Source: Labyrinthula sp. Ha
Taxonomy: Eukaryota; Sar; Bigyra; Labyrinthulida; Labyrinthulaceae
Assembly: GCA_015227615.1 (NCBI GenBank)
Contig: JAALGZ010000012.1
Location: forward strand, 372,001-436,000
Length of the DNA: 64,000 nt
Reading direction: 5' to 3'
The stretch's first letter is position 1, and each line of letters starts with the position of its first letter. Of the stretch, positions 1 through 9,282 are shown piece after piece. The translations under genes were made by a program, and so were the position numbers. A model generated the notes under the pieces. The model saw only the letters and a list, made by a program, of their open reading frames with translations, was not told where the DNA came from and searched no databases.

Positions 1-453
1 ATGAATTTTCCGCATCACCATTCCCACTGTAGATCCAGTTTCAACTAATGAATTCTTGTCATACATCGTGCATGGAAAATTTAATTTCCTCTTAATAAGA
101 GTATTAAAGTATCTTCAGATGCCATTAGATGTGTCTATCCTCAGGTGTCAGGGTGTTGTCTCCATGGTGTTCACTAATAAAGTAGATATATAAAGTACAG
201 GCACTCATGCCAACAAGGCCTTGAAGTTCAAGTAAATATACCTAATTTTGCAGTTATAATATGTTCAATTGAAATTAAATAATCATTTCTGCGAGTTTTA
301 TACAAATAATAGCACTATATTAACATATTCGCGGCGATTCACGCAGGATATGTACTCTGGGACGAATGGTAAGGATTTACATTGTAAACTCAATATCGTG
401 TTACTGAGAGCAACAGAAATCAAACAACTGAGGGAAAACAGAAAGAAATCGAA
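1..453. other. Upstream region, no gene seen
   Basis: No convincing open frame or RNA gene. The right-hand part is presumably the promoter and 5' leader of the NDUFB7 gene. I see no clear TATA element. Confidence 0.4.
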
Positions 454-695
454 ATGTCTGGCAAAGCTACAAGAGAAGAAATGATGGAAGCTCGTTTGCC
501 TCTAGCTTTCAGGGATAACTGTGCAAAATATCTAATAACATTGAATAAATGCAGGTATCTTTTTTTGTTTATTAAAACCATAGACGAGAAAACTACTATC
601 TTCCTTTTAGATGTGTGGATGAAAGACATACTTACGAAAAATGCCAACATGAGGAATATGAAAAAAGAGTTGAAAAGCTTAAGAATAAGAACTAA
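454..695 (+). CDS. NDUFB7: Complex I subunit NDUFB7 (B18), two exons
   Basis: Accessory subunit of mitochondrial NADH:ubiquinone oxidoreductase, on the intermembrane-space side of the membrane arm. Exon 1 is 454-554, a 29-nt intron is 555-583 (GT...CATAG), and exon 2 is 584-695, giving 70 residues. The spliced protein has the family's twin CX9C motif: four cysteines in two pairs, each with nine residues between, as used for Mia40-dependent oxidation. The block EARLPLAFRDNC, the LNKCRRENYYLPFRC stretch and the ERHTYEKC block closely match the plant-type subunit. It lacks the longer N-terminus of the animal protein, as plant homologues do. An AG further downstream (before 611) would give a longer intron, but the shorter intron preserves the family spacing. 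The unspliced frame runs on for 194 codons and is misleading. It converges on UTP17, whose stop lies 54 bp away. Confidence 0.88.
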
Positions 696-749
696 AGCCT
701 CAGTTTTCTCCGTCAAGCTCAGAACACATTATTATATTATGTGTTTTCT

Positions 750-3095
750 TCAATACTTCACAAGAGCACCTACGTCAGGCAAATTTTCTGAAGACATTGC
801 CGCCATTTCTTCTTGCTTCCGCTTCTCTTTTTTCATTTCATTAATATTTATCTTCCCATTTAATTCTACCTTTCTTTTTCGTTGTACATTCCCTGATTTA
901 GCTCTTGAACCCACAAAGGAACCCTTTCTTTTTCTTGATGAGTTTTTCTTTACCTTTGACTTAGACCGATCCAATACGACATCAAAAATCCTTCCACTAC
1001 TATGTAAACAAATAAGAGTTCCTTTTGATTGCGCATAACAAACTTTTTGAACAGCATTAGATAAGTTTATAACTTGTTTCAATGTAAAGCTAGATTGTTG
1101 TAGAACAAGCAAAGATTTAATTTCTCGTTCTTGAATAAGACAGAAAAAATCACAAGAGCTCAAGAAAAGTTGTACTACATTTGCTTGAAGTAGAAAGCAA
1201 GCTTTCATATTTTGTATATCCAAGACGAAAACTCCATCCCCAGAGAAACAAAAAAACAATTTTCCATATGAATACTGAAGGGAAAAATTTTGTGCTTCAT
1301 TCTCTCGCAAGAAGCTAGTTTCAGCCAATTCAACTAAGTTATTGTTTTGTACTTTAAAAGATTTAACCCTCATTAAATTTCCATCAAGCGTGCAGGTAAA
1401 AAACTGTTCGGTTTCTTTTACGAAAGTACACTTTGTCTTACCTTCATGCGATCCCTCCAACAAAGTCGTTCGATCAAACAGCTGTCCACCAAAGTCTTCA
1501 TTATACACAAAAAGTTTAAGCTCATAACAACTCCAGACTAATATTTTTATGTTCTTTGCCTTATCTATTATAAAATCTACCCCTTCAACAACATTTTCAT
1601 CCATAGGGTCTGTGCAAACCCAAACTTGGTCAAATTTGCTTTCTTTTTCTTGGTTATAGCGGAATAATCTTAAAGTAAACTGAGAGTTTATTTCCTTTTT
1701 GTAATCGGCTTCAACTTTATCTAATGTTAATAAAAAATCTTTTGATCTCTTCAAAATCTTTACGTAGTGGTTTAAAGCATGTTTATAATAAAAAAAACTT
1801 CTTTTTAGCGGCTGAAACTGAAGTACATCCTGTTTTGCCTGAAAGTATTTAACAAAATAAACACTTGAAAGAGAATTGCTTCCAGGATTTGTATAAAATA
1901 GTTCTTCCTCACTTTCAGAATACCCAAACAGAGTGTTTGGATTCACTTTTCTCTTTGCTTTGTCGTCTCGTAATGACTGAGAACCCAACGCTACGGAGTG
2001 CTTTTCAGGAACCAAATCTTTTTCTTCAAAGGTGTTCGTTTCGATATGCAGTAATTTGGTTCTTCCATTATTGTTGGTCAATAGCAATAAACCTCTCTCC
2101 AAGAAACCTGAACAGATAGATTCAACATTTTCTGGGCCGTCAGATCTGAACTCTAAATTAGGTTCTATGTGAGAAGCTGTCAAAGGATAAGAAACGAGTA
2201 CCCGTTCCCGCCCGATGGAGTAACATTGTTTCCCGTCTTCATCAACACCAACGGCATCCGCAGCAGAAGAGTGCCAATGAACAGTCTGCTTGCCAACCAT
2301 ATACAGCCTACTTCCTTTCAACGAATAGTTTAAGATGTGTAGCCTACCACCAGAGTCACTTAATACAACAGAAAAACCCGCCTTTGGGTCTCCTTTTCCT
2401 TGTATAAATAGTTCTTCCAGCTTCCAGTTCTTATTCTTATCGGTCAACTGCTTACTTAACCAATCTAGCTCAACTTTTTCTTTACCTTCTTCTAGTTTAT
2501 CAATAACCTCATTCATTGAAATAACGCTTAAATAACTAGCCGTTGTAGCAGCAATTACATGTCCGTTAACTCCAGCGGCTATATTCTTTATTTCAGTTCC
2601 GTTTCGCCCGTTTAAAATAGGGGAGAATCCAACTGTTAGCTTTGACTTTGCAGGATTTTCAACGGCAACTAGTGAAGAGAAAGATGCTTGGCCACTATGG
2701 ACAGTTATATTAACGAAAATGAAATGGCCGTTAAACATAAAGTTGTTGAGAGATTTCTTATGTCTATGGCAAGGTATAACAATAAAGTTTTTGACATGAA
2801 AAAAGGCCTTTCTTTGTTTAAGAGGAGCAAATAAAGTTAAATTAAATATAAAATGGAAATTCGTGGGAGATTTAAGACATATTATGGATAGTTCACTTTT
2901 TTCAGAAAAGACAAAGACAAGTTTCTTGTTACCTTGGGGGAGAATGTGAAAATCTAGTATTGGATTAGCTGAGGAAAGCCGCCTAAGTTCTATGGTTTGA
3001 AGAAGGTTGGTGGAAGAAATATCAAATATATGTAATTTGTTTGTAGTGCTGGTTATTACCGTGTTCTCGTCCAGTTTCTTGGTTCTGGACTTCAT
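750..3095 (-). CDS. UTP17: U3 snoRNP WD-repeat protein UTP17/WDR75-like
   Basis: Predicted 781-residue nucleolar protein of the t-UTP (UTP-A) part of the small-subunit processome, needed for pre-18S rRNA transcription and early processing. The sequence is rich in beta strands, as in a degenerate double WD40 propeller. The block TVHWHSSAADAVGV followed by GRERVLVSY resembles the HWH...GRESVLVEW segment of human WDR75. The C-terminus has a lysine/arginine-rich tract and then SSENLPDVGALVKY, resembling the family's ENIPAISELL motif, where the protein stops. Canonical WD signatures are weak, so this rests on block similarity and length. The start at 3095 is the first ATG of the frame, and an upstream micro-exon cannot be excluded. 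The other UTP gene of this island, UTP3, lies 2.8 kb away. Confidence 0.7.
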   Translation of the reverse strand: MKSRTKKLDENTVITSTTNKLHIFDISSTNLLQTIELRRLSSANPILDFHILPQGNKKLVFVFSEKSELSIICLKSPTNFHFIFNLTLFAPLKQRKAFFHVKNFIVIPCHRHKKSLNNFMFNGHFIFVNITVHSGQASFSSLVAVENPAKSKLTVGFSPILNGRNGTEIKNIAAGVNGHVIAATTASYLSVISMNEVIDKLEEGKEKVELDWLSKQLTDKNKNWKLEELFIQGKGDPKAGFSVVLSDSGGRLHILNYSLKGSRLYMVGKQTVHWHSSAADAVGVDEDGKQCYSIGRERVLVSYPLTASHIEPNLEFRSDGPENVESICSGFLERGLLLLTNNNGRTKLLHIETNTFEEKDLVPEKHSVALGSQSLRDDKAKRKVNPNTLFGYSESEEELFYTNPGSNSLSSVYFVKYFQAKQDVLQFQPLKRSFFYYKHALNHYVKILKRSKDFLLTLDKVEADYKKEINSQFTLRLFRYNQEKESKFDQVWVCTDPMDENVVEGVDFIIDKAKNIKILVWSCYELKLFVYNEDFGGQLFDRTTLLEGSHEGKTKCTFVKETEQFFTCTLDGNLMRVKSFKVQNNNLVELAETSFLRENEAQNFSLQYSYGKLFFCFSGDGVFVLDIQNMKACFLLQANVVQLFLSSCDFFCLIQEREIKSLLVLQQSSFTLKQVINLSNAVQKVCYAQSKGTLICLHSSGRIFDVVLDRSKSKVKKNSSRKRKGSFVGSRAKSGNVQRKRKVELNGKININEMKKEKRKQEEMAAMSSENLPDVGALVKY

Positions 3096-4963
3096 ACCTT
3101 CTGTGGTTATTTTGCTTTGTATGATCAGGGTAATTTAATATCGTGATTAAAGGGTATGACATAAACTGTGTAGTCTGGACCCTATGGGAATATTAGGAAG
3201 GGAAGCTCTGTCTGCCAGCAACCTGTGTTCATTTCTTACGGTAGGAAGAAGTAACCAATAGCATGAATTAAAAGAGAATTATTAATAATATGGTTTATGG
3301 TGTACAAAACCCTCTGTACCAGACTTCTAAGCCTCTAATATTGACTTGCGGAAACTGAATGCCCCAGTGTGCTATACTGACCATGTTTCTGGCTTGATTA
3401 AGAAAACGAACAACCAGTTCGCCGAGAACTTAAAGTCATATTCTATCAAATTATAATACTTTCTCCCCCATAACATTTCCATTCTTGCTCAAGCTATAAC
3501 AGTGTTGACTGGCAATGCGCACTTAGAACTAGGGGCCTAAGAGTTCTGACGTACTGAGACAAGCTATCGCGTGCTGGGAGGAAGATTTTAGGTTTAATGT
3601 TTGTGATAGAGAAAAAAATATCACCTTGTGGTCATAATCAGATTCACAAAGAGCAACTACCAACTAAACTAAAGTCCTGTGATTATCGAGAACTCTGAAG
3701 ATTCCCATGGCCATCCATGGTGCTAACGAAGTCGCTCCATCTTTGGAGACCTAGCTAAGAATTGCCTGTGGGGCTCTAGTTGGCAACCTTTTAGCTCCAA
3801 AGCTCTGTAACATTTTGTGATATGAAGTTATTAATAAAAAAAATATGTTGTACATTTAACAGTTTACTCACTGGTACCTAAGGGTCACTGATTTATATTG
3901 GAGCTTTGCGTTTAACTCAAGTAAGACAAATCGAAAAAAAAATGTTTCTAAGAATCCTGGATAAGAGGTAACCACCCTGGAAACTGACGTAAGAGACGCT
4001 AAAGCTTTATATATGTATTTTTCAACAGCTTTTTCTAATACTTTTTTTCTCTGTATCTTTTGCACAGCCCGATACGATTTGCCCAAAAAGTTATCACGTG
4101 AAAACCAAAACCTAGAAACACTAAGTCACCCTTAAGACAGGTTTCTATTACCTAAAACTCGTGTAGATTATTGTGACATTGCCACAAGTTTGATGCTCGA
4201 GTCTTTGGCAAGGAAGATGGAAAAACTACATAGATTTCTTCAAGGTGGAGGTAAACCTTAAGTACAATACCCTTTGGAAATGCCACCATCATCAAGATTA
4301 CTTAGGTGACTGATTTAACTAGTATTTAACAAGTTTATGCCTTTGTTGGTTAGACAAAAGCCTCTACCTATACTAAAATTAACGAGCTTTTTGCAATGTA
4401 GTTGATAAAAGAGTTAGAATAATCTTTTCAGTAACTTTTCTCTGAATCAAGTCTAAGGTAGACCACAAATCACGTAATCTAAACACTAGTAGTTGTTCAT
4501 CGTTTCCTTAAGATGGTGTATAACAATGTTAATAGAGATGGAGCTGCAACTGAGTAGTTTTAGACTTCTGTAACAGTTCTTGAAAAGTACTTTCAACATC
4601 AGACAGTGATTCAACACCAAACAGCAAATAATTATTCTAACTTTGAGCAGCAAAGCAACATGTATTTTGTAAGTTACAGCTATAGAGAGCTTTTGAATTC
4701 AGACAATGTTAGAAGCTAAGTATGAAACACAGTGTCATGTACCAAAGTGGATTTGTATCAATATATTCTTGAAGAACTATGTATTATTACTACGAACAGT
4801 TCTATGTATTGCTTTCTTGATTGGTTTCTCCTATTGTTGAACTAACCGAGATGGGGAAATAAATTTTCACCGGCTCCACGGGTAGTTTTATTTTCATGCA
4901 CCGAAGGGGACCGTATATTCCCTAAGAAGATATAGTACATGTTATTATTAATTGTTAACACTA
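3096..4963. other. Gene-poor interval inside island A
   Basis: About 1.9 kb with no supported gene. The longest frame is 72 codons on the minus strand (3868-4086); it has no recognisable domain and I treat it as chance. No RNA gene or repeat recognised. Confidence 0.4.
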
Positions 4964-5089
4964 TCATAAGAAAACATAATATATGATCACGGGTAAAACA
5001 GTATATGTTAAGATAAAGTTATATCGGTCGTTTCTCATATCCTCGGGGTTTTTGTACGCTTGGATTTTGTCCGGTAAGATCGGAGACAT
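4964..5089 (-). CDS. 41-residue single-pass membrane microprotein
   Basis: The frame from the ATG at 5089 gives 41 residues: a polar, charged N-terminal half (MSPILPDKIQAYKNPEDM) and a hydrophobic helix filling the C-terminal half (FILTYTVLPVIIYYVFL). The shape suggests a tail-anchored or small mitochondrial inner-membrane subunit; I recognise no family. A longer frame starting at 5206 would run antisense across the neighbouring microprotein and is less likely. Its ATG lies 54 bp from the divergent ATG of the cysteine-rich microprotein, so the two probably share a promoter. What supports it is the clean start, the membrane segment and the context. Confidence 0.5.
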   Translation of the reverse strand: MSPILPDKIQAYKNPEDMRNDRYNFILTYTVLPVIIYYVFL

Positions 5090-5143
5090 TTTTAGAATCA
5101 ATCCCAAACGCGTATAAAAGAGAAAACAAGAAAAATTAACAAA
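5090..5143. promoter_or_regulatory. 54-bp bidirectional promoter between two microproteins
   Basis: The only sequence between two divergent start codons. It contains TATAAAAG at 5113-5120 on the plus strand, 23 nt before the plus-strand ATG. If the TATA element is used, the plus-strand leader would be close to zero length. The role is inferred from position. Confidence 0.45.
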
Positions 5144-5275
5144 ATGTGCTACGAAGTAAAGTGCGGCAAATGCGGAAAAAGAACATGGCAAGGGTGTGGA
5201 AAACACGCTGACAGTGTTATGGCTAAGATCCCGAAAGAAGAACAGTGTAAATGTCCAAGAGATACTGGTAACTAG
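5144..5275 (+). CDS. 43-residue cysteine-rich zinc-ribbon-like protein
   Basis: The frame from the ATG at 5144 gives 43 residues, beginning MCYEVKCGKCGKRTWQGCG. Cysteines at 2, 7, 10, 18, 35 and 37 and His21 make a compact metal-binding pattern. I recognise the layout (MC.....C..CGK.TW.GCG.H...V) as a small family found in bacteria, fungi and plants, without a known function. The ATG at 5144 is followed at once by the conserved Cys2, which fixes the start. It is divergent from the 41-residue membrane protein and sits 128 bp from the end of bS6m. Zinc binding is inferred from the cysteines. Confidence 0.8.
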   Translation: MCYEVKCGKCGKRTWQGCGKHADSVMAKIPKEEQCKCPRDTGN

Positions 5276-5403
5276 AGCAGAAGAAGTGATTTAAAGCTTA
5301 ATTTATGTCTCATCCTGCCTAACGACTTTTAGATGAAGATACATCCATCCTTCATGCTCAAGTAAGAGGAATAAGGTAAGAAGGATGCAATACAAGTTTA
5401 ATT

Positions 5404-5742
5404 TTAAGGATGAACCGCTTCGTCATCTCTGAGAAATGAATAACGAAGAATTCTTCTATCTTTGTTAAGCTTATCAACCAAAGTTTCTCCAAGTTGTGTA
5501 TCTGAGAATATCTGGAATGAAACTTGCTGTGAGTGATTGTATTTTTCTCCTCGAGCCGCTTCATTTGGGCGAAAAGGAAACGGGGTTTCTCCGATTCCGT
5601 GGTTGAAAACCTGCCGAACAACGCTTCCATGCTTTATAGTGTGATCTATATAATCTTTGCAGAATTTTCCAAGTTCCAGCTTAGAGGTCTGTGGGCGTAT
5701 TGAACATAACAGGATATAGCCTGGCAAATTTATTCCTTTCAT
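5404..5742 (-). CDS. MRPS6: Mitochondrial small-subunit ribosomal protein bS6m
   Basis: A 112-residue protein of the bacterial S6 family, which binds 16S-type rRNA in the platform of the small subunit with bS18. The core fits S6: a first strand (GYILLCSIRP), a helix (LGKFCKDYIDHTIKHG), the VVRQVFNHGIGETPFPF segment matching the L..wG.r.L.Y region, and a final strand and helix ending in RRILRYSFLRDDE, where bacterial S6 has d..viRs.v. A short N-terminus without a clear presequence is common for this family. It is divergent from UTP3 with 106 bp between starts. An overlapping frame (5358-5630) is a shadow. The mitochondrial assignment is inferred from the eukaryotic context; a plastid origin is not excluded. 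Confidence 0.72.
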   Translation of the reverse strand: MKGINLPGYILLCSIRPQTSKLELGKFCKDYIDHTIKHGSVVRQVFNHGIGETPFPFRPNEAARGEKYNHSQQVSFQIFSDTQLGETLVDKLNKDRRILRYSFLRDDEAVHP

Positions 5743-5848
5743 TCGTGAATCTCAATACTCCTATGGATTCCAATACTTGAGGTAATGCACTATCGAGTGT
5801 TAAATTGGGAATTACCCAAAATATTGAAATCACAACAACCATAAAAGG

Positions 5849-7093
5849 ATGAAGAAAGGAATAGAAAGTGAAAGCTCTTCAAGTGAGTCGGATTATGATT
5901 CAGAAGATGATAATTATATTTCTAAAACTGAAGTTGTTGCTGCTAAAAAAATTGAAGACGAGAATGAGCAGAACATAGAGGCACAAGATTATGAACTTGG
6001 TGACGCCAGTGAATCAGATTCTGAAACATCATCGAGTGAGGAAGAAGAGGAACCTAAAACAAAGAATAGAGCTTATAAACTTACAGAAGAAGACAAAGAT
6101 GAGTTAACTGAACTTCTCTCTGATTATGAAGACAAATCAAAAATTTTGCGAGATCAAATTTCTCCTTTGCTCCAAGCGTATAGGAATGCTGAGAGTTCAA
6201 GAACTGAGTTTGGATTAACTTATCTTGAAGCGAAGTATCAACTATTACTTAATTATTGTATTAATCTTGCTTATTATTTAAAATTAAAATTTTCTGCCTT
6301 TAAGGCAGGAAGAAATGAAAGCAAACATGAAATGAAGCAAGTAATCTTACATCTAAGTAGGATGAAAACATATTTGGAGAAAATTAGACCTTTAGATGAA
6401 AAAGTTAGACCTTTGATTACAGAACTCCTTCAAAATAGAAAGACGAAGAAAGTTTTACCTTCAGTTAAAGACTTTGGTAGCGCAAAGAAAAGAAAGAGAG
6501 AAGAAAAGTATGTTGCGCCAAAGATTGCAGGTGTAGAGTTTCAAGAAAAGAAATCTAAAAAAGAAAGGAAAAAGAAAGAAATATCTAGAATTCAAGAAAA
6601 GTTAAAGAAGAATGAAATGCTCAAGGACTTGCAAACGGAGATAAATGAAGCACCGGAGAGTCTAGGAGGGGATTTTGAGAAAGAAGATTTATTAGGTTTT
6701 GAAAAAAGTTTTCAGCAATTACAAAACCTTACAAAGAGATCCAAAGAGTTAGAAATGGACGATGGAGAAGAGGTACTGGAGGCGATGGAAGATTTCATGG
6801 AAAAAATGAAAAATGATGAAGAAGATGAAGAGGTCGAAGAAAGAGCGGTAGAACAAAAACGCATTGTCGATCCGATGAGAAACATTCTTCAAAATCGCGG
6901 ACTGCAAACATATAGAAAGAAGAGTGATAAAAATCCACGTAAGAAACTGCGCAGAAAGTATGAAAAGAAATTGAAAGCACAAAAGGGTCAGGTTAGACCA
7001 ATGAGGGATAAAACAGAGGGTGAGAATTACGGAGGTGAACGGACGGGAGTTAAATCTAATATTGTGCGATCGAGAATTGTAGGTAAGTTTTAA
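5849..7093 (+). CDS. UTP3: SSU processome protein UTP3/SAS10
   Basis: A 414-residue nucleolar protein of the small-subunit processome, required for pre-18S rRNA cleavage. The N-terminus (1-70) is a Ser/Glu-rich acidic region. The Sas10/Utp3/C1D helical domain lies at about 85-190, including the LRDQISPLLQAY start and the LSRMKTYLEKIRPLDEKVRP segment. A highly basic stretch follows at about 210-250. The C-terminal Sas10 signature covers the last 80 residues (RGLQTYRKKSDKNPRKKLR, then YGGERTGVKSNIVRSRIVGK). Length is in the range of yeast Sas10 and human UTP3. Single exon, with the start at the first ATG just before the acidic region. The next gene on the same strand begins 52 bp after its stop. 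Confidence 0.92.
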   Translation: MKKGIESESSSSESDYDSEDDNYISKTEVVAAKKIEDENEQNIEAQDYELGDASESDSETSSSEEEEEPKTKNRAYKLTEEDKDELTELLSDYEDKSKILRDQISPLLQAYRNAESSRTEFGLTYLEAKYQLLLNYCINLAYYLKLKFSAFKAGRNESKHEMKQVILHLSRMKTYLEKIRPLDEKVRPLITELLQNRKTKKVLPSVKDFGSAKKRKREEKYVAPKIAGVEFQEKKSKKERKKKEISRIQEKLKKNEMLKDLQTEINEAPESLGGDFEKEDLLGFEKSFQQLQNLTKRSKELEMDDGEEVLEAMEDFMEKMKNDEEDEEVEERAVEQKRIVDPMRNILQNRGLQTYRKKSDKNPRKKLRRKYEKKLKAQKGQVRPMRDKTEGENYGGERTGVKSNIVRSRIVGKF

Positions 7094-7145
7094 AGCTTTT
7101 TTGTCTTGCAGTTTTCTTGTTGTTTACTAGCTGTTTAAAACTTAA

Positions 7146-8039
7146 ATGGCAAATCCAGAAGCGGTTAAAAGCAAGTGTTTAGAATGTTTGCTTGATGGTG
7201 ACTTGGAAGGTTTTGTTGATGTTTTTGCTTTGTTTGAAGTTCTTGAGAGTAATGTCAAGAGTGCTACCGGTAACTTGGGAAAAATCATGGAACAATTTTC
7301 TTCAAGAAAGGAGAAAGAGGAAGACATGGACAGAATTCAACTCTACTTGGATGTAGCTGATCAGTTTGCGCAATATGGAAGAAGAGAACACATGATTTAC
7401 TGTTTTGACAAAGTGATTGAGGTGGAAAATGACTCTCTGGTTAAGAAACATACTGAGGTTTTTGCACTGAGTGCAAAGGTGAATCAAGAATTAGGAAATC
7501 TAACCAAGGCAGCAAAGCATATGGAAAATTATTTTAAACTAACAAATGATGAGGAGGGAAAAGATCGCCTCAAGAAAATTTATCTAGAAGAAGCATTCAA
7601 GGTTACAACTGGTACAGAGAGAAGAACCACACTGCTAGAAAAATGTACAAACCTTTTTCCACATAATGAAGAAATTATGTTAAAGTTTGCTCATGCACTC
7701 TACGAAAACGATCAACCAAAAAATGCCCTTGAAGTTTTGGAAGACGTAGAAGTTACCAAGGAGCCCCTTCTACGTGCAAAGTGTTTGGAAGCAATTTCCT
7801 CATTTGAAGAGGCCTTGGAAATAGTGGGAGATTTACTTCAGGATTCTGAAGAGGCTCGACAACTTTCAAGTAGATGTCTTTTACAATTAGGGAGATTGAA
7901 GGAAGCATCTGAAATCGAGCTAGAGCATCCCATTTTGGCAGGACTAGTAAAAGGAAACTATAATTTTGAGAGGTACCTCAGCTCCATTGTGAATAATGAA
8001 ATGGGCTCTTTAGTTAGGTTTCAGTTAGATGAAGCCTAA
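7146..8039 (+). CDS. Alpha-helical TPR-like protein, family unknown
   Basis: A 297-residue, almost all-helical protein without signal or membrane segments. The second half shows loose TPR-like helix pairs: residues about 175-205 (EEIMLKFAHALYENDQPKNA) and 210-250 (LLRAKCLEAISSFEEALEI, then LSSRCLLQLGRLKEASEIE). The first half (DMDRIQLYLDVADQFAQYGRR, YCFDKVIEVEN) could be two more repeats. I compared it by eye with epsilon-COP, SRP72 and eIF3m, and none fits. Being 52 bp downstream of UTP3 on the same strand suggests a read-through neighbour but says nothing of function. It has no introns, and coding quality is good along the whole length. Confidence 0.75.
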   Translation: MANPEAVKSKCLECLLDGDLEGFVDVFALFEVLESNVKSATGNLGKIMEQFSSRKEKEEDMDRIQLYLDVADQFAQYGRREHMIYCFDKVIEVENDSLVKKHTEVFALSAKVNQELGNLTKAAKHMENYFKLTNDEEGKDRLKKIYLEEAFKVTTGTERRTTLLEKCTNLFPHNEEIMLKFAHALYENDQPKNALEVLEDVEVTKEPLLRAKCLEAISSFEEALEIVGDLLQDSEEARQLSSRCLLQLGRLKEASEIELEHPILAGLVKGNYNFERYLSSIVNNEMGSLVRFQLDEA

Positions 8040-9282
8040 TTTAAAGTCATAGGCAATGAGCTACAGATTTAAGTACTGGCCATGTTTTTTTTCTAGAAAA
8101 AAAAGCTCTCATCAACATACAATTTTCTTTGAGCAGTAGTACTTACTGGAAGCGCCCTTCTTTACGTTGTATGATTTTGAGAATCCTCTACTGATGTATC
8201 TTGAATTTGCCGTTGAAGCTTAGTATTAGAAACTTGAAGTCCAATTTTCCCTTAGTTGAGGTAATCTAAGTTGACAGCAATTTTCCATTTCTTTCGGTTA
8301 GTTTTACAATATATGTAGTAGAAGTCTTGGTATGAAAAGTGCAAGTAGGTTAGTTGGGAATTATGTGTGTTGAAGTAGTCATGAACATACAGTTGAAGCT
8401 TCTATAGTTTTAATAAGCTCTATAATTCAATAAATAATAAGTAAATGAAGAAAACATTAGATGGTCAGAAATAGGATTAGAATCATATAAGCGAGATATT
8501 GGGGTTAGGTTTCTGATTATGTCCAATATGTGTACCTGCCCATTAGAATCGTTAAGCTAGTAGTTCATGCTTCAGTTTCTAAGACGATAATTTTGCTTAA
8601 ATCATAACAACCTATGATATTAAAAATAATTACCAACATGGGTGCGCGGAAAATTGTAATTGAGTATGAGTTTGAAACATGTTTGACCTAGAGTTGTGTT
8701 CAAAGCAGCAGCGGTCAGAAAAGTATCATATAACCAAAAAGATGAATGAAAACCTAATTTCTCTAATAATGGCTTCCGTGTTTAATTCCACAGTCTCTTT
8801 ATTCCATGTACCAAGGCTTTTCGTGCGTGTATAATTCAAATATTAGAACCTAGTTTAAACACTACAAATATATTATGCAACAAGCTCTCTAGCGGTAGTC
8901 TAGGACAAAAACTAAACTACCATACCATAATTTTGTGGTTCTCGAAGAAAACTACTTTCAGACCACCTAAGCTATTTACTAGGTATTCTTTATTATAGAA
9001 AAATACTATTTCAGTATTTTTTGTATATTATACAACCTTTTTTCGGAAAAACGAAGTACATATTACTGTAAAAATACCCTTTTCCCGTTAGGTTGTCACA
9101 ACAAAGCATCCTACTGCCAAGTCCAGTTAGATTATAGGACCTAGCGATGCCCCAAGCCGGATAAGGAAAGCCATACAACATGTTTTATAAATGGTTCTAG
9201 AAATTTGTTATCTTAATTAAATGAAGATGCTTAATTAAGTGAAGCACGTTATAATTTTAGTTGTGTACATATCTAGCTTATG

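Noticed and set aside
1-60. Minus-strand stretch resembling a retropepsin active-site region
   Set aside because: Only about 15 residues at the window edge, too short to support.
454-1038. 194-codon plus-strand frame starting at the NDUFB7 ATG
   Set aside because: Reading through the intron destroys the CX9C pattern and runs antisense into UTP17; the spliced 70-residue reading is far better.
3868-4086. 72-codon minus frame
   Set aside because: No homology recognised, no conserved context, and its length is expected by chance in 1.9 kb.
5358-5630. 90-codon minus frame overlapping bS6m
   Set aside because: Out-of-frame shadow of the S6 family gene.
7146-8039. Epsilon-COP (COPE), SRP72 or eIF3m identity for the helical protein
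   Set aside because: Length and TPR character suggested these, but recalled family sequences do not line up.
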